Origin: Lunatibacter salilacus
GTDB lineage: Bacteria; Bacteroidota; Bacteroidia; Cytophagales; Cyclobacteriaceae
Assembly (NCBI RefSeq): GCF_009797935.1
Contig: NZ_VOLC01000015.1
Span: forward strand, 1 to 64,000
Direction of reading: 5' to 3'
DNA length: 64,000 nt
This document shows, in pieces, positions 1 to 9,019 of the stretch (its first letter is position 1; each line of letters begins with the position of its first letter). Made by a program: the position numbers and the translations under genes. The notes under the pieces are model-generated. The model was not told the origin of the DNA. It worked only from the letters and a program-made list of their open reading frames with translations, and ran no database searches.

Positions 1-39
1 GTTTTTCGGGATTTGTGCGGATTTTTTTGGTTATGATAA

Positions 40-370
40 TTCCCAGCCCTGTAAGGGTGTAATCTTAGTAGCCTGGGGTATAGCGCAGCGGAGCCCCAGG
101 ACAAGGATGAGATGAGTTCGGTTTCGTTTTGGCAGCGGGGATGGGTGTGGTGCCATTCCTCTCCCGCCAAAACCTGATTCTGTCCGGTTCTGCCTTTTCT
201 TTTTCGAAATACCTCATCGCTCCGAGAAAAAGACGGCAGCCCAACCAACAATGGGTTTTGGCGGGAGAGGCAAGGTGAAATTGACATGGTGGCGGCCAAA
301 ACTTGGAGACTACGGTTATTCCCAAACCCCGGGCTTCACCCGGGGCTACTAAGATGTCACCCCGCTGGGG
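40..370. repeat. REP-like two-box repeat element, copy 1
   Basis: Intergenic DNA with no credible gene. It carries the modules that recur at about 2.5, 43.6, 46.5, 51.3, 54.3 and 61.3 kb. These are a 'cagccctgtaagggtg' box, a 'cctggggt...gccccagg' inverted repeat, a hairpin with arms GTTTTGGC (126-133) and GCCAAAAC (166-173), a second hairpin with the same arms (255-262 and 295-302), and a CCCCGGG/CCCGGGG hairpin (327-345). The only long open frame here is on the minus strand and is made of repeat sequence. From 370 to 981 I see only AT-rich DNA with no gene. Confidence 0.7.
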
Positions 371-981
371 CTTTTTGTATCCTGATATTGAGGTAGTTAT
401 TTCGATAAAATGGTTGGTTGCAACGGTATAGAACACGGATTAGACAGATCTAGCGGAACTTGTCCCGGTTTTTCGGGAATTAAACGGATTTTTTTTTGGA
501 GTTTAAGCGAAGGGGAATGTTGGTAGGGTTATTGAAGCGTTCGACAGCTTCACTGTCGGTCATTCGATATAAACCTGTTGAGTTGCAAACTACACCTAGC
601 GGGGAAATATTGTAGAAATATAGCCTACTTCCGAGATAATAAGGGAATTTAAATTACTGAGAGGAAATTAGTTGGTGAGACTTGGTGGGAGGGTTTGGCT
701 TTGTGGTTTAGGAAATGGTTTTTTGGTGGATTAGCAAATTAATTTATATGTTATCTGATTTTTGTTTATAATATTATGCGTTTTAATTCCAATTTTAATG
801 CATTCATTATTATATTGCGTCTCATACTGAATAGAAAAATTTGTACTGTGAAATTGGATATTTAATTTAATTATTTGTATAATACCCATTAATTCAAAAT
901 TTCAGCTGTATTTAAGAGTTATCTCTGTTTTTGAAATAAATACTATCTTGAGTTAATTTGGAAAATGTGTGAGGGGAAATT

Positions 982-2136
982 GTGAAGAGAATGTGTGAGG
1001 AGAACAAACGCCGATTAACGGAAATCAATAACGGGAAAAAAGCGAGCAATTGGAATTTTGGATTAGGAATTGGTGAGACAGTGAATTTCGTGAATAATCA
1101 ACAGTTTTTTATTTTCAAATGTGATATTTCAGGCAATATATTGTATTTGAATAATTCTTTAGAGCGGCTAATCCCCGAGTCTATACGAAAAGATCGGTTT
1201 CCATTCGGGTATTTCCTGGATGAGGAGCAGAAAGGGAAGTTAGTGGAGACCATCCAATCGTGTATCGAGTTTTCGGAGGTGCCAAAAATTGTGAATGTGA
1301 CCTATACATTACCCAATTCAAGAATAGATACTATGCACTGGGAGGTGCAGCGTGTTAGAAATAAGGAGATGGGCAGTGAAGATGTGTTGGGTGTAGGAGT
1401 AAATATCAATACATTTGCCGAAAACATGAGTTTGTTGCGGGCATTAGTACAAGCAATGGGAGACCAATCGACTCAAATTAACAGATTTAATTATATTATT
1501 TCACACCATATCCGAAGGCATTCTGTAAATATGTTGGGACTGTTGGATCTGATTTCCCTTTCTCAAGATAGCGCCGCTGACACCGCCGAGTACATTCAGT
1601 ATCTGAGCTTTTCCGCAACTAAGTTGGACCAGTTAATCAAGGATCTATCGGAGTGTATCAATTTAAAGCTTCCGCAGGCATGCCCCTTGGAAGCCAAGAA
1701 CCTGAGTAAGTTTGTTGATCGCGTTTTAAAGCTTTTGAACCCAAGTATAGAAAAAGGCGATGTCAATGTTGAGATAGATGTGGATAGGAAACATACAGTT
1801 TCGATTTATGCAGAGTACATGTACAACATCCTACTGAATGTGATTGGAAATGCCATTAAATTTGCAGACCAATCCCGCTCTTTGATTCTGCGGATTTCTT
1901 CAACACAATCCGGGGAATACGTGGTACTTAGTATATCAGATAACGGGTTGGGAATGGATTTGAAAAAAGTAAGGGAAAAGCTGTTTAGTTTTTATGAGAC
2001 TTTTCATATCCACCCTGAGGGGCGTGGTATAGGATTGCACCTTTCCAATATCCAGATGGAACAAATGGGAGGCATGATCGAGGTGGATAGTTCGGTAGGA
2101 GTGGGATCTGTTTTCAAACTTTATTTTAGAAAGTAA
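982..2136 (+). CDS. PAS-type sensor histidine kinase
   Basis: Two-component sensor kinase that would autophosphorylate on histidine and pass phosphate to a response regulator; no regulator is visible nearby. Residues about 30-150 look like a PAS sensor domain. The H-box reads ISHHIRRHSVNMLGLL near residue 172. The HATPase domain at the C terminus shows the N box (NVIGNAIKFA), the G1 box (SDNGLGM) and the G2 box (GRGIGLHLSN). No transmembrane segment is seen, so it is probably cytoplasmic and senses through PAS. The frame opens with GTG at 982 behind 'gaggggaaat'; ATG at 991 is an equally good start. It stands alone, about 2.4 kb upstream of the polysaccharide operon, so a regulatory link to that operon is only a guess. 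Confidence 0.88.
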   Translation: MKRMCEENKRRLTEINNGKKASNWNFGLGIGETVNFVNNQQFFIFKCDISGNILYLNNSLERLIPESIRKDRFPFGYFLDEEQKGKLVETIQSCIEFSEVPKIVNVTYTLPNSRIDTMHWEVQRVRNKEMGSEDVLGVGVNINTFAENMSLLRALVQAMGDQSTQINRFNYIISHHIRRHSVNMLGLLDLISLSQDSAADTAEYIQYLSFSATKLDQLIKDLSECINLKLPQACPLEAKNLSKFVDRVLKLLNPSIEKGDVNVEIDVDRKHTVSIYAEYMYNILLNVIGNAIKFADQSRSLILRISSTQSGEYVVLSISDNGLGMDLKKVREKLFSFYETFHIHPEGRGIGLHLSNIQMEQMGGMIEVDSSVGVGSVFKLYFRK

Positions 2137-2139
2137 GGA

Positions 2140-2450
2140 TATTTTTGGATTCTTATCGGGGGATATTTGGGGATTGATACTTGTCCTCCTGGATAGTAGA
2201 TATTTATAGATATTAAAAGATTGGGATATGGTGGATATATAGTTGATATATGTCCTATCGGCCGAAATATGGGGGAATTGATATTAGTGGATATTAGATA
2301 CTAGTAGATATTGGCTAAAGGGGTGGGGCAGTTACGGAGCGGGGGTGTGAATTACGAATTACGAATTAAAAATTACTGTTGAGTTAGTTATGGGTTATGG
2401 GTGATGAGTTATACCTAAAGAATTACGAATTAAAAGTTACGAATTACGTA
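2140..2450. repeat. GATATT-type and ATTACGA-type short repeats
   Basis: Gene-free. From about 2140 to 2320 there are repeated GATATT/GGATATT words and a 'tatcggccgaaatat' box, the same pieces as at 42.95, 53.9 and 61.5 kb. From about 2349 to 2450 there are heptamer-like runs of 'gaattac' and 'aattacgaatta'. These are short-period tandem repeats of unknown function. Confidence 0.6.
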
Positions 2451-2479
2451 TGGTGTGAATGGTCAAATGTTGAATTCAT

Positions 2480-2890
2480 TATCGAAAATTCCCAGCCCTG
2501 TCCGGTTCTGCCATTTCTCGGATGATGACATTCGATTAATTTGTTGGTTCCGACACAGGACTGCAGCCCAACCGTTTAGGGGATTTGGCGGGAGGTTATG
2601 GAGGAAATTGACATTTTCTGCGGCCAAAACGGGGCGATGGGATGTTTATTTTTATCCACCGGGTTGAAACCCCTATCGGCCATCCCTACGGGATTTATGA
2701 TTGTTGGTTATAGTAATATATCCCAGCCCCAAAGGGGTGAAATCAATAACCTAGGGTGTAGCGAAGCGAAGCCCTAGGTTACGTGAAATCATCTCGGTTG
2801 AGTTTTGGCAGCGGGAACGGTTGTCGTGCCATTCCCATCCCGCCAAAACCCGGATATGGTTGGTTCTGCCATTTCCTGGGTAACGGCATT
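2480..2890. repeat. REP-like two-box repeat element, copy 2
   Basis: Same modules as copy 1. There is a GTTTTGGC...GCCAAAAC hairpin near 2812-2850 and a TTTGGCGGGA...GCGGCCAAAAC pair near 2583-2630. A GGGTTGAAACCC hairpin lies near 2661, followed by 'ggccatccctacgggattt', then the 'cccagccccaaaggggtg' and 'cctagggtg...gccctagg' boxes. Small open frames in this stretch are repeat-derived and not believable genes. The stretch from 2890 to 3185 holds nothing I can name. Confidence 0.65.
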
Positions 2891-3185
2891 CAGACTCAAT
2901 TATGGGTTATGAATTCGCAATTGATTCCGTCAAGACCACCCCCCAGCCCCCTCCTAAAACAGGAGGGGGAGTTGGACAAATGAGCCAAAAAATTCCCGAA
3001 CGTCGGGACACGCTCTGCAAAATCGGTCAACTCATCACTCATCACTTTTCAGAATTAACCTGTCGTTCCGAAAAATACCTTCGGTAAATTCAAAAAATAA
3101 AGGCTCCGCACCTACAATGGTAAAAAACATAGTGGTTTTTGAATGTGAAAATGGCTATCTTTATAGACATCATACACTGAAGATA

Positions 3186-3743
3186 ATGGGAACTGCGGTA
3201 ATAAAACGGTTGATCAATGTAGATGAATACTACAAAATGGTAGAGGTTGGGATTTTAAAGCCAGATGACCGTTTGGAACTGATAAATGGTGAAATATTTA
3301 AAAAGAGCCCAATTGGATATAAGCATGCGGCAATTGTCGACAGGTTAGCACGAATTTTAAATAACCAGTTTCAAAATAAAGCAGTTACAAGGGTTCAAAA
3401 CCCGGTTAGATTTGATTTAAATAATGAACCTGAGCCTGATATTTCCATATTGAAATATCAGGCTAATGATTATATTTCCGGATATCCTATCCCAGAAGAA
3501 GTGCTGGCCATTATCGAAGTGGCAGGGTCTTCGATTAAGTTTGATAAAGAAGTGAAAGCCCCGCTCTATGCATTGCATAGCATCCCCGAATATTGGATTA
3601 TAGATCTGGAGAGCAACCGGATTGAAGTCCTATCAAACCCCAATGACGGGACTTACACCAACATTCAAACCTACATGCCGGGTGATGAGGTCATTCTGAT
3701 GGGCCATAAACTTACCGTAAATGAGTTACTTATTTTAGAATAG
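3186..3743 (+). CDS. Uma2-family (DUF820) PD-(D/E)XK nuclease-like protein
   Basis: Member of the Uma2/DUF820 family, which has a restriction-endonuclease-like fold and is found in many copies in cyanobacteria and Bacteroidota. Its biological role is not established. Family features visible are DDRLELINGEI near the start, PDISIL after the second strand, and the core IIEVAGSSIKFDKEVKAPLY, where E and K would be active-site residues. YWIIDL follows. I place the start at ATG 3186 (MGTAVIKRL) because the 23 codons before it, opening at 3117, do not resemble the family. The length of 185 aa is usual. It is a single gene flanked by repeats. Confidence 0.85.
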   Translation: MGTAVIKRLINVDEYYKMVEVGILKPDDRLELINGEIFKKSPIGYKHAAIVDRLARILNNQFQNKAVTRVQNPVRFDLNNEPEPDISILKYQANDYISGYPIPEEVLAIIEVAGSSIKFDKEVKAPLYALHSIPEYWIIDLESNRIEVLSNPNDGTYTNIQTYMPGDEVILMGHKLTVNELLILE

Positions 3744-3779
3744 ACCCATTAACCTATAGACTTATCGAACCATTGACTA

Positions 3780-4115
3780 GAAATGATATTTGTTGATACT
3801 GGATATTAATAAATGAAATATGGTAGAAATATAATATAAATATGGCCTACGGCCGAAATAACTTGTCCCGGCTTTTTTCGGGATTGGATTTCGATAGAAC
3901 AGACGTTTTAACCCATAGACCATCGACCTATCGACCCATCAACCTATCGACCCATCAACCCATAGACCTATCAACCCATCAACCTATTTTGATATTCGTC
4001 TCGTAAAAATAACCACAATGTACATAGAGGCATCACAAAGATCACAGAGTTACTTTTTAAATCGAAAACTTTTAACCCATCAACCCATCAACTCATCAAC
4101 CTATCAACTTTTCCC
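3780..4115. repeat. GGCCTACGGCC box and octamer (RACCYATC) tandem repeats
   Basis: No gene is supported. Around 3781-3870 lies a GATATT/ATATGGCCTACGGCCGAAAT element. From about 3909 to 3985 there is a degenerate 8-bp tandem repeat (gacctatc, gacccatc, aacctatc and variants), with a shorter block at about 4070-4110. The rest of the gap up to 4527 is AT-rich leader DNA. Confidence 0.6.
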
Positions 4116-4229
4116 TAATCTGCTAGTGGTCAATTTCTTCGGGAGGCCTATATACAGTGAAAATAGGGGCTGGGTTTTGGGTGGGGGGAAGAAAAGGGGG
4201 TGAAATGAAAAAAAATCAAATCACAGGTC

Positions 4230-4258
4230 TTGAACCTAAAAGGATTTTTTATACTTTC
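4230..4258 (+). promoter_or_regulatory. Candidate promoter of the polysaccharide operon
   Basis: TATACTTTCG at 4249-4258 resembles the Bacteroidota -7 element (TAnnTTTG), with a TTGA about 19 bases upstream. It would give a leader of roughly 300 nt before the Wza-like gene. It is a motif match only, in a region with no competing gene. Confidence 0.3.
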
Positions 4259-4566
4259 GTACTGTTGTTGCTTTACTGTGACTGACGGGGTGAAACTGTG
4301 TCCGGCCCGTATTACCGAATTATTATTTAACTGTTTTTTTATTGGGAAATAAAACTCCTAGCCAAATTTTATGGAGATGCATTATAATTTCACAAAAAAA
4401 ATGTCTTTCCACCATACCTAATTGTATTTCGTCACATATCCCTTAATAATCCTATGCTTTTTGTAACTAATACCATTTTTGGTGAATCGGGATTTCCTTC
4501 CCATATTTACGCATTCAATCGAAGAATGTGTTTTTGTATAATTCCGCTTTTCCCCTGTTTCTAAAA

Positions 4567-5379
4567 ATGCCTGCTTTCCGTTTTTTTCTTAGTCTGGGAC
4601 TTATCGTGGTTCTGGGTGTGTCCTGTGTGTCCAATAAGCGCCTGATTTATATGCAGGAACTTGGCGAGGAGGATCCCCTCTATGAGGAATTACAAACCGT
4701 CCCCTATAAAACCGAAAACTACTTTCTCCAATACAACGATGTGGTGGAGATCAATATCCGTACCACCTCACCGGAATTAAATGAACTTTTTGAGGTGAGT
4801 GCCTCACAAGGGGGGAATATGGCAGGTCAAGGCTTGATGAACGGAGGCGATATTTTCTTCATGACGGGTTTTACCCTGGATGAGGAAGGCAATGTAGAAC
4901 TTCCCCTACTGGGAGAAATCAATTTAAAAGGCTTGACGACGCAGGAAGCCAAAGAAGCTATAGAAGACCGGCTGACGGAATACGTAAACCGGGAGGATCT
5001 ATTTGTACGGGTCCGATTGGGTGGCATACGTTTCTCGGCCCTGGGGGAATTTGGTCGTAACGGTAACTTTACCATCCTACAAAATCAAATTACCATCTTT
5101 CAAGCCATCGCCCATGCAGGAGATATGACTACCATTGCCAAGCGGAATCGGGTGATTCTGGTTCGGCAGTATCCTGAAGGTACCAAGACCTACCGGGTCA
5201 ACCTAAATGATAGGCGCCTTCTCTCTTCCGAGTTTTTCTTTATCCGGCCCAACGATATGCTCTACGCCGAACCCATGAAAATACGTGAGTTTGGAACGGG
5301 AGTGACTTTTGTACAGACCTTTCAATTGGCAGTAACCACCCTGTCGGCGGTTCTATTGGTATTAAACGCACTTAATTAA
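4567..5379 (+). CDS. Polysaccharide export outer-membrane lipoprotein (Wza/BexD family)
   Basis: Forms the outer-membrane/periplasmic export channel for surface polysaccharide and pairs with the Wzc-like protein next downstream. A lipoprotein signal peptide ends in LGVSC, whose Cys would be lipidated. Then come the Poly_export domain (NYFLQYNDVVEINIRT near residue 50) and an SLBB-type domain around VRLGGIRFSALGEFGRNG. A hydrophobic C-terminal segment (FQLAVTTLSAVLLVLNAL) is typical of Bacteroidota members. ATG 4567 is preferred over 4528 because it puts a normal signal peptide at the N terminus. The gene ends 9 bp before wzc, so the two are almost certainly cotranscribed. Confidence 0.92.
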   Translation: MPAFRFFLSLGLIVVLGVSCVSNKRLIYMQELGEEDPLYEELQTVPYKTENYFLQYNDVVEINIRTTSPELNELFEVSASQGGNMAGQGLMNGGDIFFMTGFTLDEEGNVELPLLGEINLKGLTTQEAKEAIEDRLTEYVNREDLFVRVRLGGIRFSALGEFGRNGNFTILQNQITIFQAIAHAGDMTTIAKRNRVILVRQYPEGTKTYRVNLNDRRLLSSEFFFIRPNDMLYAEPMKIREFGTGVTFVQTFQLAVTTLSAVLLVLNALN

Positions 5380-5388
5380 CTTTTTAAA

Positions 5389-7785
5389 ATGAATACAGCT
5401 CCTCAAAACCCAACAAATAAGCATCAAGAAGATGATGGCTTGGAAATCCGCCAAATTCTTTTTCAGTTACTGCGTATTTGGTACCTGGTGCTGATTTCAA
5501 TCATCATTGCCCTTGCGGGTGCCTACGTCTATTTGCGGTATACGATCCCTATCTACGAGGTAAAAAGTAAATTTTTTATCAAAGAAAAAGAAACGCCCTT
5601 TAGTATTTTTGACGATGCGACGGGGATGAATACCTCGGAGATAGGCTTGGTGAACCAAACGATTATACTTAAATCCCGCCCCATTGCCGCCGCCGCTTTG
5701 GCGCAGTTGGATTTTGATGTGGAATATTATTCGCAGGGAGTATTTATCAAAAAGGAACTATATGGAAGTACTCCGATTACGGTAGTGGCGGATTGGGCCA
5801 AACCGCAGCTTTGTAACGGGGATATTCGGGTGGTCTGGAGCAATGGAACTTCCTATACGCTGGAATTTATAGAAGAGGCCTATACCCGGGTGGATGGCGG
5901 GCAACGGGGACGCATGGAGGCACCGATCCTATCGCCTTCTACCTTTCGCTTTGGAGAACCTGTACGGCTGCCTTACTTAAACCTTACGATCGCACGTACA
6001 GGAATGGAAGATTCCGGGGAGATGCTTATTCGATTACGGGATAGAGAGGGCTTAATCAATGAGTACACAGGAAATAATTTGACCATTCAGAGCGTGGAGA
6101 AATTATCCTCCATTTTGGAACTCAGTTTGAAAACTCCCACTCCTGAAAAAGGAAGGGAATACTTAAACCGCTTACAACAGGTCTATTTGGAGGATGAACT
6201 GTATGAAAAGAATACCATGTCCACCAATACCATCGAGTTTATCGATGCCCAATTGGTGATTTTATCCGATTCCCTGCTTTATGTGGAAAACCGCCTGGAA
6301 AACTTCCGCTCCAACAATAAAATCTATAATATTTCCTCCGAGGGATCTGCGGTCTATACGGAATTGGTCACCTTGGAACGTCAATTGGCCCAAGAGCAGT
6401 TTAAGCGGGATTATTATGCACAATTGCGGCAATACTTACTGCGTGAGGATTATTCCGAGATTGTAGTTCCTTCGGGATTGGGTATTCAGGACCCAATTCT
6501 AAATTCCTTGATTGGAAATCTATTAGAACTTCAAGCTGAAAAATCGATGCATTTGGCGATTCTTACCGAAACGGCACCCATGGTAAGAAATGTAAACCGC
6601 AAGATCACCGATATGAACCGCTCCATTCAGGAAGTACTGCAAAATGTGGATGAAAATGCCGGCTTACTGATTCGGGATTTGCAAGATCGGATTCGGGGAA
6701 TAGAAAGCGATTTTAACCGACTGCCGCAGACAGAACAAAGCCTGCTTCGTATTCAACGGGAATTTGCGTTAAACGAGAATTTATATACATATCTGCTACA
6801 AAAGCGGGCAGAGGCCGCAATCACTAGGGCATCCAATACGACAAGTAATAAAATTATCGAAGAAGCCCGAATCGGAGGAGGACCTATTAGCCCGCAGGCA
6901 TCCCGATTTTATGCTATTGCATTGTCATTGGGTATGTTTTTTCCTGTGGCAGGTGTAGTGGCAAAGGTGTATCTAAACGATAAGCTAAAAGATGGCGCAG
7001 AAATCCGCAAAAAATCAGAGGTAACTTTACTAGCACAAATTGGCTTTAGTGAAGACGATGATAATTTATTAGTGTTTAATAGACCCCGTTCCGGGGTATC
7101 TGAAGCATTTCGTTCCCTTCGATCCAATATCAATTTTATTTTACCCAAGGATAAGTCTTCCGTGATAATGCTGACCTCCTCCATCTCAGGGGAGGGGAAA
7201 ACCTTTTGTGGAATAAACTTGGCATCCGTCTATGCCCTAACGGGAAAGAAGACTATTCTTGTAGGCTGTGATATGCGGAAGCCTAAGATTTTCGGGGACT
7301 TTGGCTTGGACAATACCAAGGGATTATCCTCCTACCTTAGTGGGATGGAGGAAAAGGCAGCCGTTGTTCAGGCATCTCATTTTGAAAATTTGGATATTAT
7401 CGCTTCCGGTCCTATTCCCCCCAATCCGGCAGAGCTGTTGGTTTCTGAACGGATGGCTAATCTACTTGCCCAATTGCGAACCGAATATGAGGTAATAATT
7501 TTGGATTGTCCGCCGGTAGGATTGGTATCGGAATCATTGGATTTGATGCAGCTTTCGGATCTTTGTCTTTTTATCCTGCGCTACAATTACAGCAAAAAAG
7601 CATTTATTGAGCAAATAAACTTGCTTAAGCAACGGCAGCAGCTAAAAAATGCCTATCTGGTTTTTAATGGCTTGGATAAATCAGCTAGTTCCTATGGATA
7701 TGGATACGGGTACGGGTATGGATACGGGTATGGATATTATGCTGAGGATAAAAAGAACAAAACCTTTTTCTCCTCTAAAAGATAA
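5389..7785 (+). CDS. Wzc-like polysaccharide co-polymerase / tyrosine autokinase
   Basis: Inner-membrane protein controlling polymer length and export, fused to a bacterial tyrosine (BY) kinase. The N terminus has a Wzz domain with a first membrane helix (about residues 25-50). A long periplasmic coiled-coil region follows, with a second helix near residues 505-525 (FYAIALSLGMFFPVAGVV). The cytoplasmic kinase shows Walker A SGEGKTFCGINLA (about 597), Walker A' LVGCDMRKPK (about 624) and Walker B IILDCPPVG (about 703). The tail holds a YG repeat with nine tyrosines, the usual autophosphorylation region. No cognate phosphatase (Wzb or PHP type) is seen in the window. Length (798 aa) is normal. 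Confidence 0.94.
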   Translation: MNTAPQNPTNKHQEDDGLEIRQILFQLLRIWYLVLISIIIALAGAYVYLRYTIPIYEVKSKFFIKEKETPFSIFDDATGMNTSEIGLVNQTIILKSRPIAAAALAQLDFDVEYYSQGVFIKKELYGSTPITVVADWAKPQLCNGDIRVVWSNGTSYTLEFIEEAYTRVDGGQRGRMEAPILSPSTFRFGEPVRLPYLNLTIARTGMEDSGEMLIRLRDREGLINEYTGNNLTIQSVEKLSSILELSLKTPTPEKGREYLNRLQQVYLEDELYEKNTMSTNTIEFIDAQLVILSDSLLYVENRLENFRSNNKIYNISSEGSAVYTELVTLERQLAQEQFKRDYYAQLRQYLLREDYSEIVVPSGLGIQDPILNSLIGNLLELQAEKSMHLAILTETAPMVRNVNRKITDMNRSIQEVLQNVDENAGLLIRDLQDRIRGIESDFNRLPQTEQSLLRIQREFALNENLYTYLLQKRAEAAITRASNTTSNKIIEEARIGGGPISPQASRFYAIALSLGMFFPVAGVVAKVYLNDKLKDGAEIRKKSEVTLLAQIGFSEDDDNLLVFNRPRSGVSEAFRSLRSNINFILPKDKSSVIMLTSSISGEGKTFCGINLASVYALTGKKTILVGCDMRKPKIFGDFGLDNTKGLSSYLSGMEEKAAVVQASHFENLDIIASGPIPPNPAELLVSERMANLLAQLRTEYEVIILDCPPVGLVSESLDLMQLSDLCLFILRYNYSKKAFIEQINLLKQRQQLKNAYLVFNGLDKSASSYGYGYGYGYGYGYGYYAEDKKNKTFFSSKR
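7693..7740 (+). repeat. In-frame hexanucleotide (TAYGGR) repeat encoding the Wzc tyrosine tail
   Basis: Seven consecutive TAYGGR units (7693-7734) followed by TAT TAT encode alternating Tyr-Gly ending in Tyr-Tyr. Copy-number change by slippage would stay in frame and add or remove phosphorylatable tyrosines. Confidence 0.85.
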
Positions 7786-7933
7786 TTAGTAGATTAAAAA
7801 AACAAATAGAAATTTTTGATTTTATATGTTATTAAATTTTCTGTTATATTTTTCATTAATTTATTTTTTTACTGCTAGTAATTATTCAGACTCTAAATTT
7901 TCCTGATCTGATGGATAGTTTATAATATGTACT

Positions 7934-8962
7934 ATGTTTAACAAAAAACTATACAACACACCTTATCATTCCGTCAATTTATCAAAATATAAATATCTGG
8001 TGACGGGTGGTGCGGGTTTTATTGGTTCAAATTTGGTGGAATACCTTTTGCGCTTTGGTGCGGGGCATGTGCGGGTGTTGGATAACCTTTCGAATGGGTA
8101 TTTTGAGAATATTCAGGAGTTTTTGAATTTGCCGAATTTTGAGTTTATCGAGGGGGATATCCGGGATTTGGACACTTGTAAGCAGGCTGTGGAGGGAATG
8201 GATTTTATTTCTCATCAGGCAGCCTTGGGTTCAGTGCCTAGAAGCATTACCGATCCAATTACTTCTAATCAGGTAAATATCAGTGGGTTTTTAAATATGC
8301 TGGTAGCGGCTAAAGATTCATTAACATTAATACAAATGGTATATGCTGCAAGTAGCAGTACCTATGGCGATAGTCCTTCTTTACCAAAAGTAGAAGGAAA
8401 CGAAGGCAATCCACTTTCTCCTTATGCGGTGACAAAGTTAGTGAATGAATTGTATGCCGATGTATTTAGTCGTGTGTATGGATGCCATACCATAGGCTTG
8501 CGCTATTTCAACATCTTTGGACCCAAGCAAAACCCCAATAATCCCTATGCGGCTGTGATTCCTATTTTTTGTAAGCATTTTATAGAAGGTACACTGCCCA
8601 AGATCCATGGAGATGGAATCACCTCACGAGATTTTACTTTTGTGGAAAATGCTGTACAGGCTAATGTGAAGGCGATGGAGGGAGGTTTGGAAGATCAGCA
8701 AACTCCCCAACTGTCCGCTCACCAGGTTTTCAACGTAGCCTGTGGCGACCAAATATCGCTGAATGAGATGGTAGAAATATTGCGGGAAATTAGCGGAAAG
8801 GATTTATGCGCTACTTATGGCCCTGAGCGCGCCGGTGATGTAAAGCATTCCAAGGCCAGTATTGCCAAATTGAAAGATTTTTGCGGGTATGTTCCTAAGA
8901 TTAGGTTTAAGGAAGGGTTGGAAATAACGTATGGATATATTGAGGAAAACCTCCCAATTTAA
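7934..8962 (+). CDS. NDP-sugar 4-epimerase-like SDR (WbpP/Gne/GalE-like)
   Basis: Extended short-chain dehydrogenase acting on a UDP-sugar, most like UDP-GlcNAc(A) 4-epimerases of O-antigen loci. NAD-binding motif TGGAGFIGSN is near residue 24, with DNLSNG after the second strand. The catalytic Ser lies in AASSSTYG and the catalytic pair in SPYAVTK (Tyr and Lys). Conserved LRYFNIFGPKQ and SRDFTFVENAV follow. The exact substrate cannot be read from the sequence. There is a 148-bp AT-rich gap after wzc, so an internal promoter is possible. Length is 342 aa. Confidence 0.85.
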   Translation: MFNKKLYNTPYHSVNLSKYKYLVTGGAGFIGSNLVEYLLRFGAGHVRVLDNLSNGYFENIQEFLNLPNFEFIEGDIRDLDTCKQAVEGMDFISHQAALGSVPRSITDPITSNQVNISGFLNMLVAAKDSLTLIQMVYAASSSTYGDSPSLPKVEGNEGNPLSPYAVTKLVNELYADVFSRVYGCHTIGLRYFNIFGPKQNPNNPYAAVIPIFCKHFIEGTLPKIHGDGITSRDFTFVENAVQANVKAMEGGLEDQQTPQLSAHQVFNVACGDQISLNEMVEILREISGKDLCATYGPERAGDVKHSKASIAKLKDFCGYVPKIRFKEGLEITYGYIEENLPI

Positions 8963-9019
8963 GTATTACTGATATTAAAATGTGAATACAAATTCAATTT
9001 TTCCATTTCTATCCTTTTG

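Noticed and set aside
65-436. Minus-strand open frame of 123 codons
   Set aside because: It translates a repeat element that recurs with broken frames at six other places; no protein-like pattern.
4018-4203. 61-codon frame upstream of the Wza-like gene
   Set aside because: Lies across the octamer repeat and has no protein character or conservation signal I can see.
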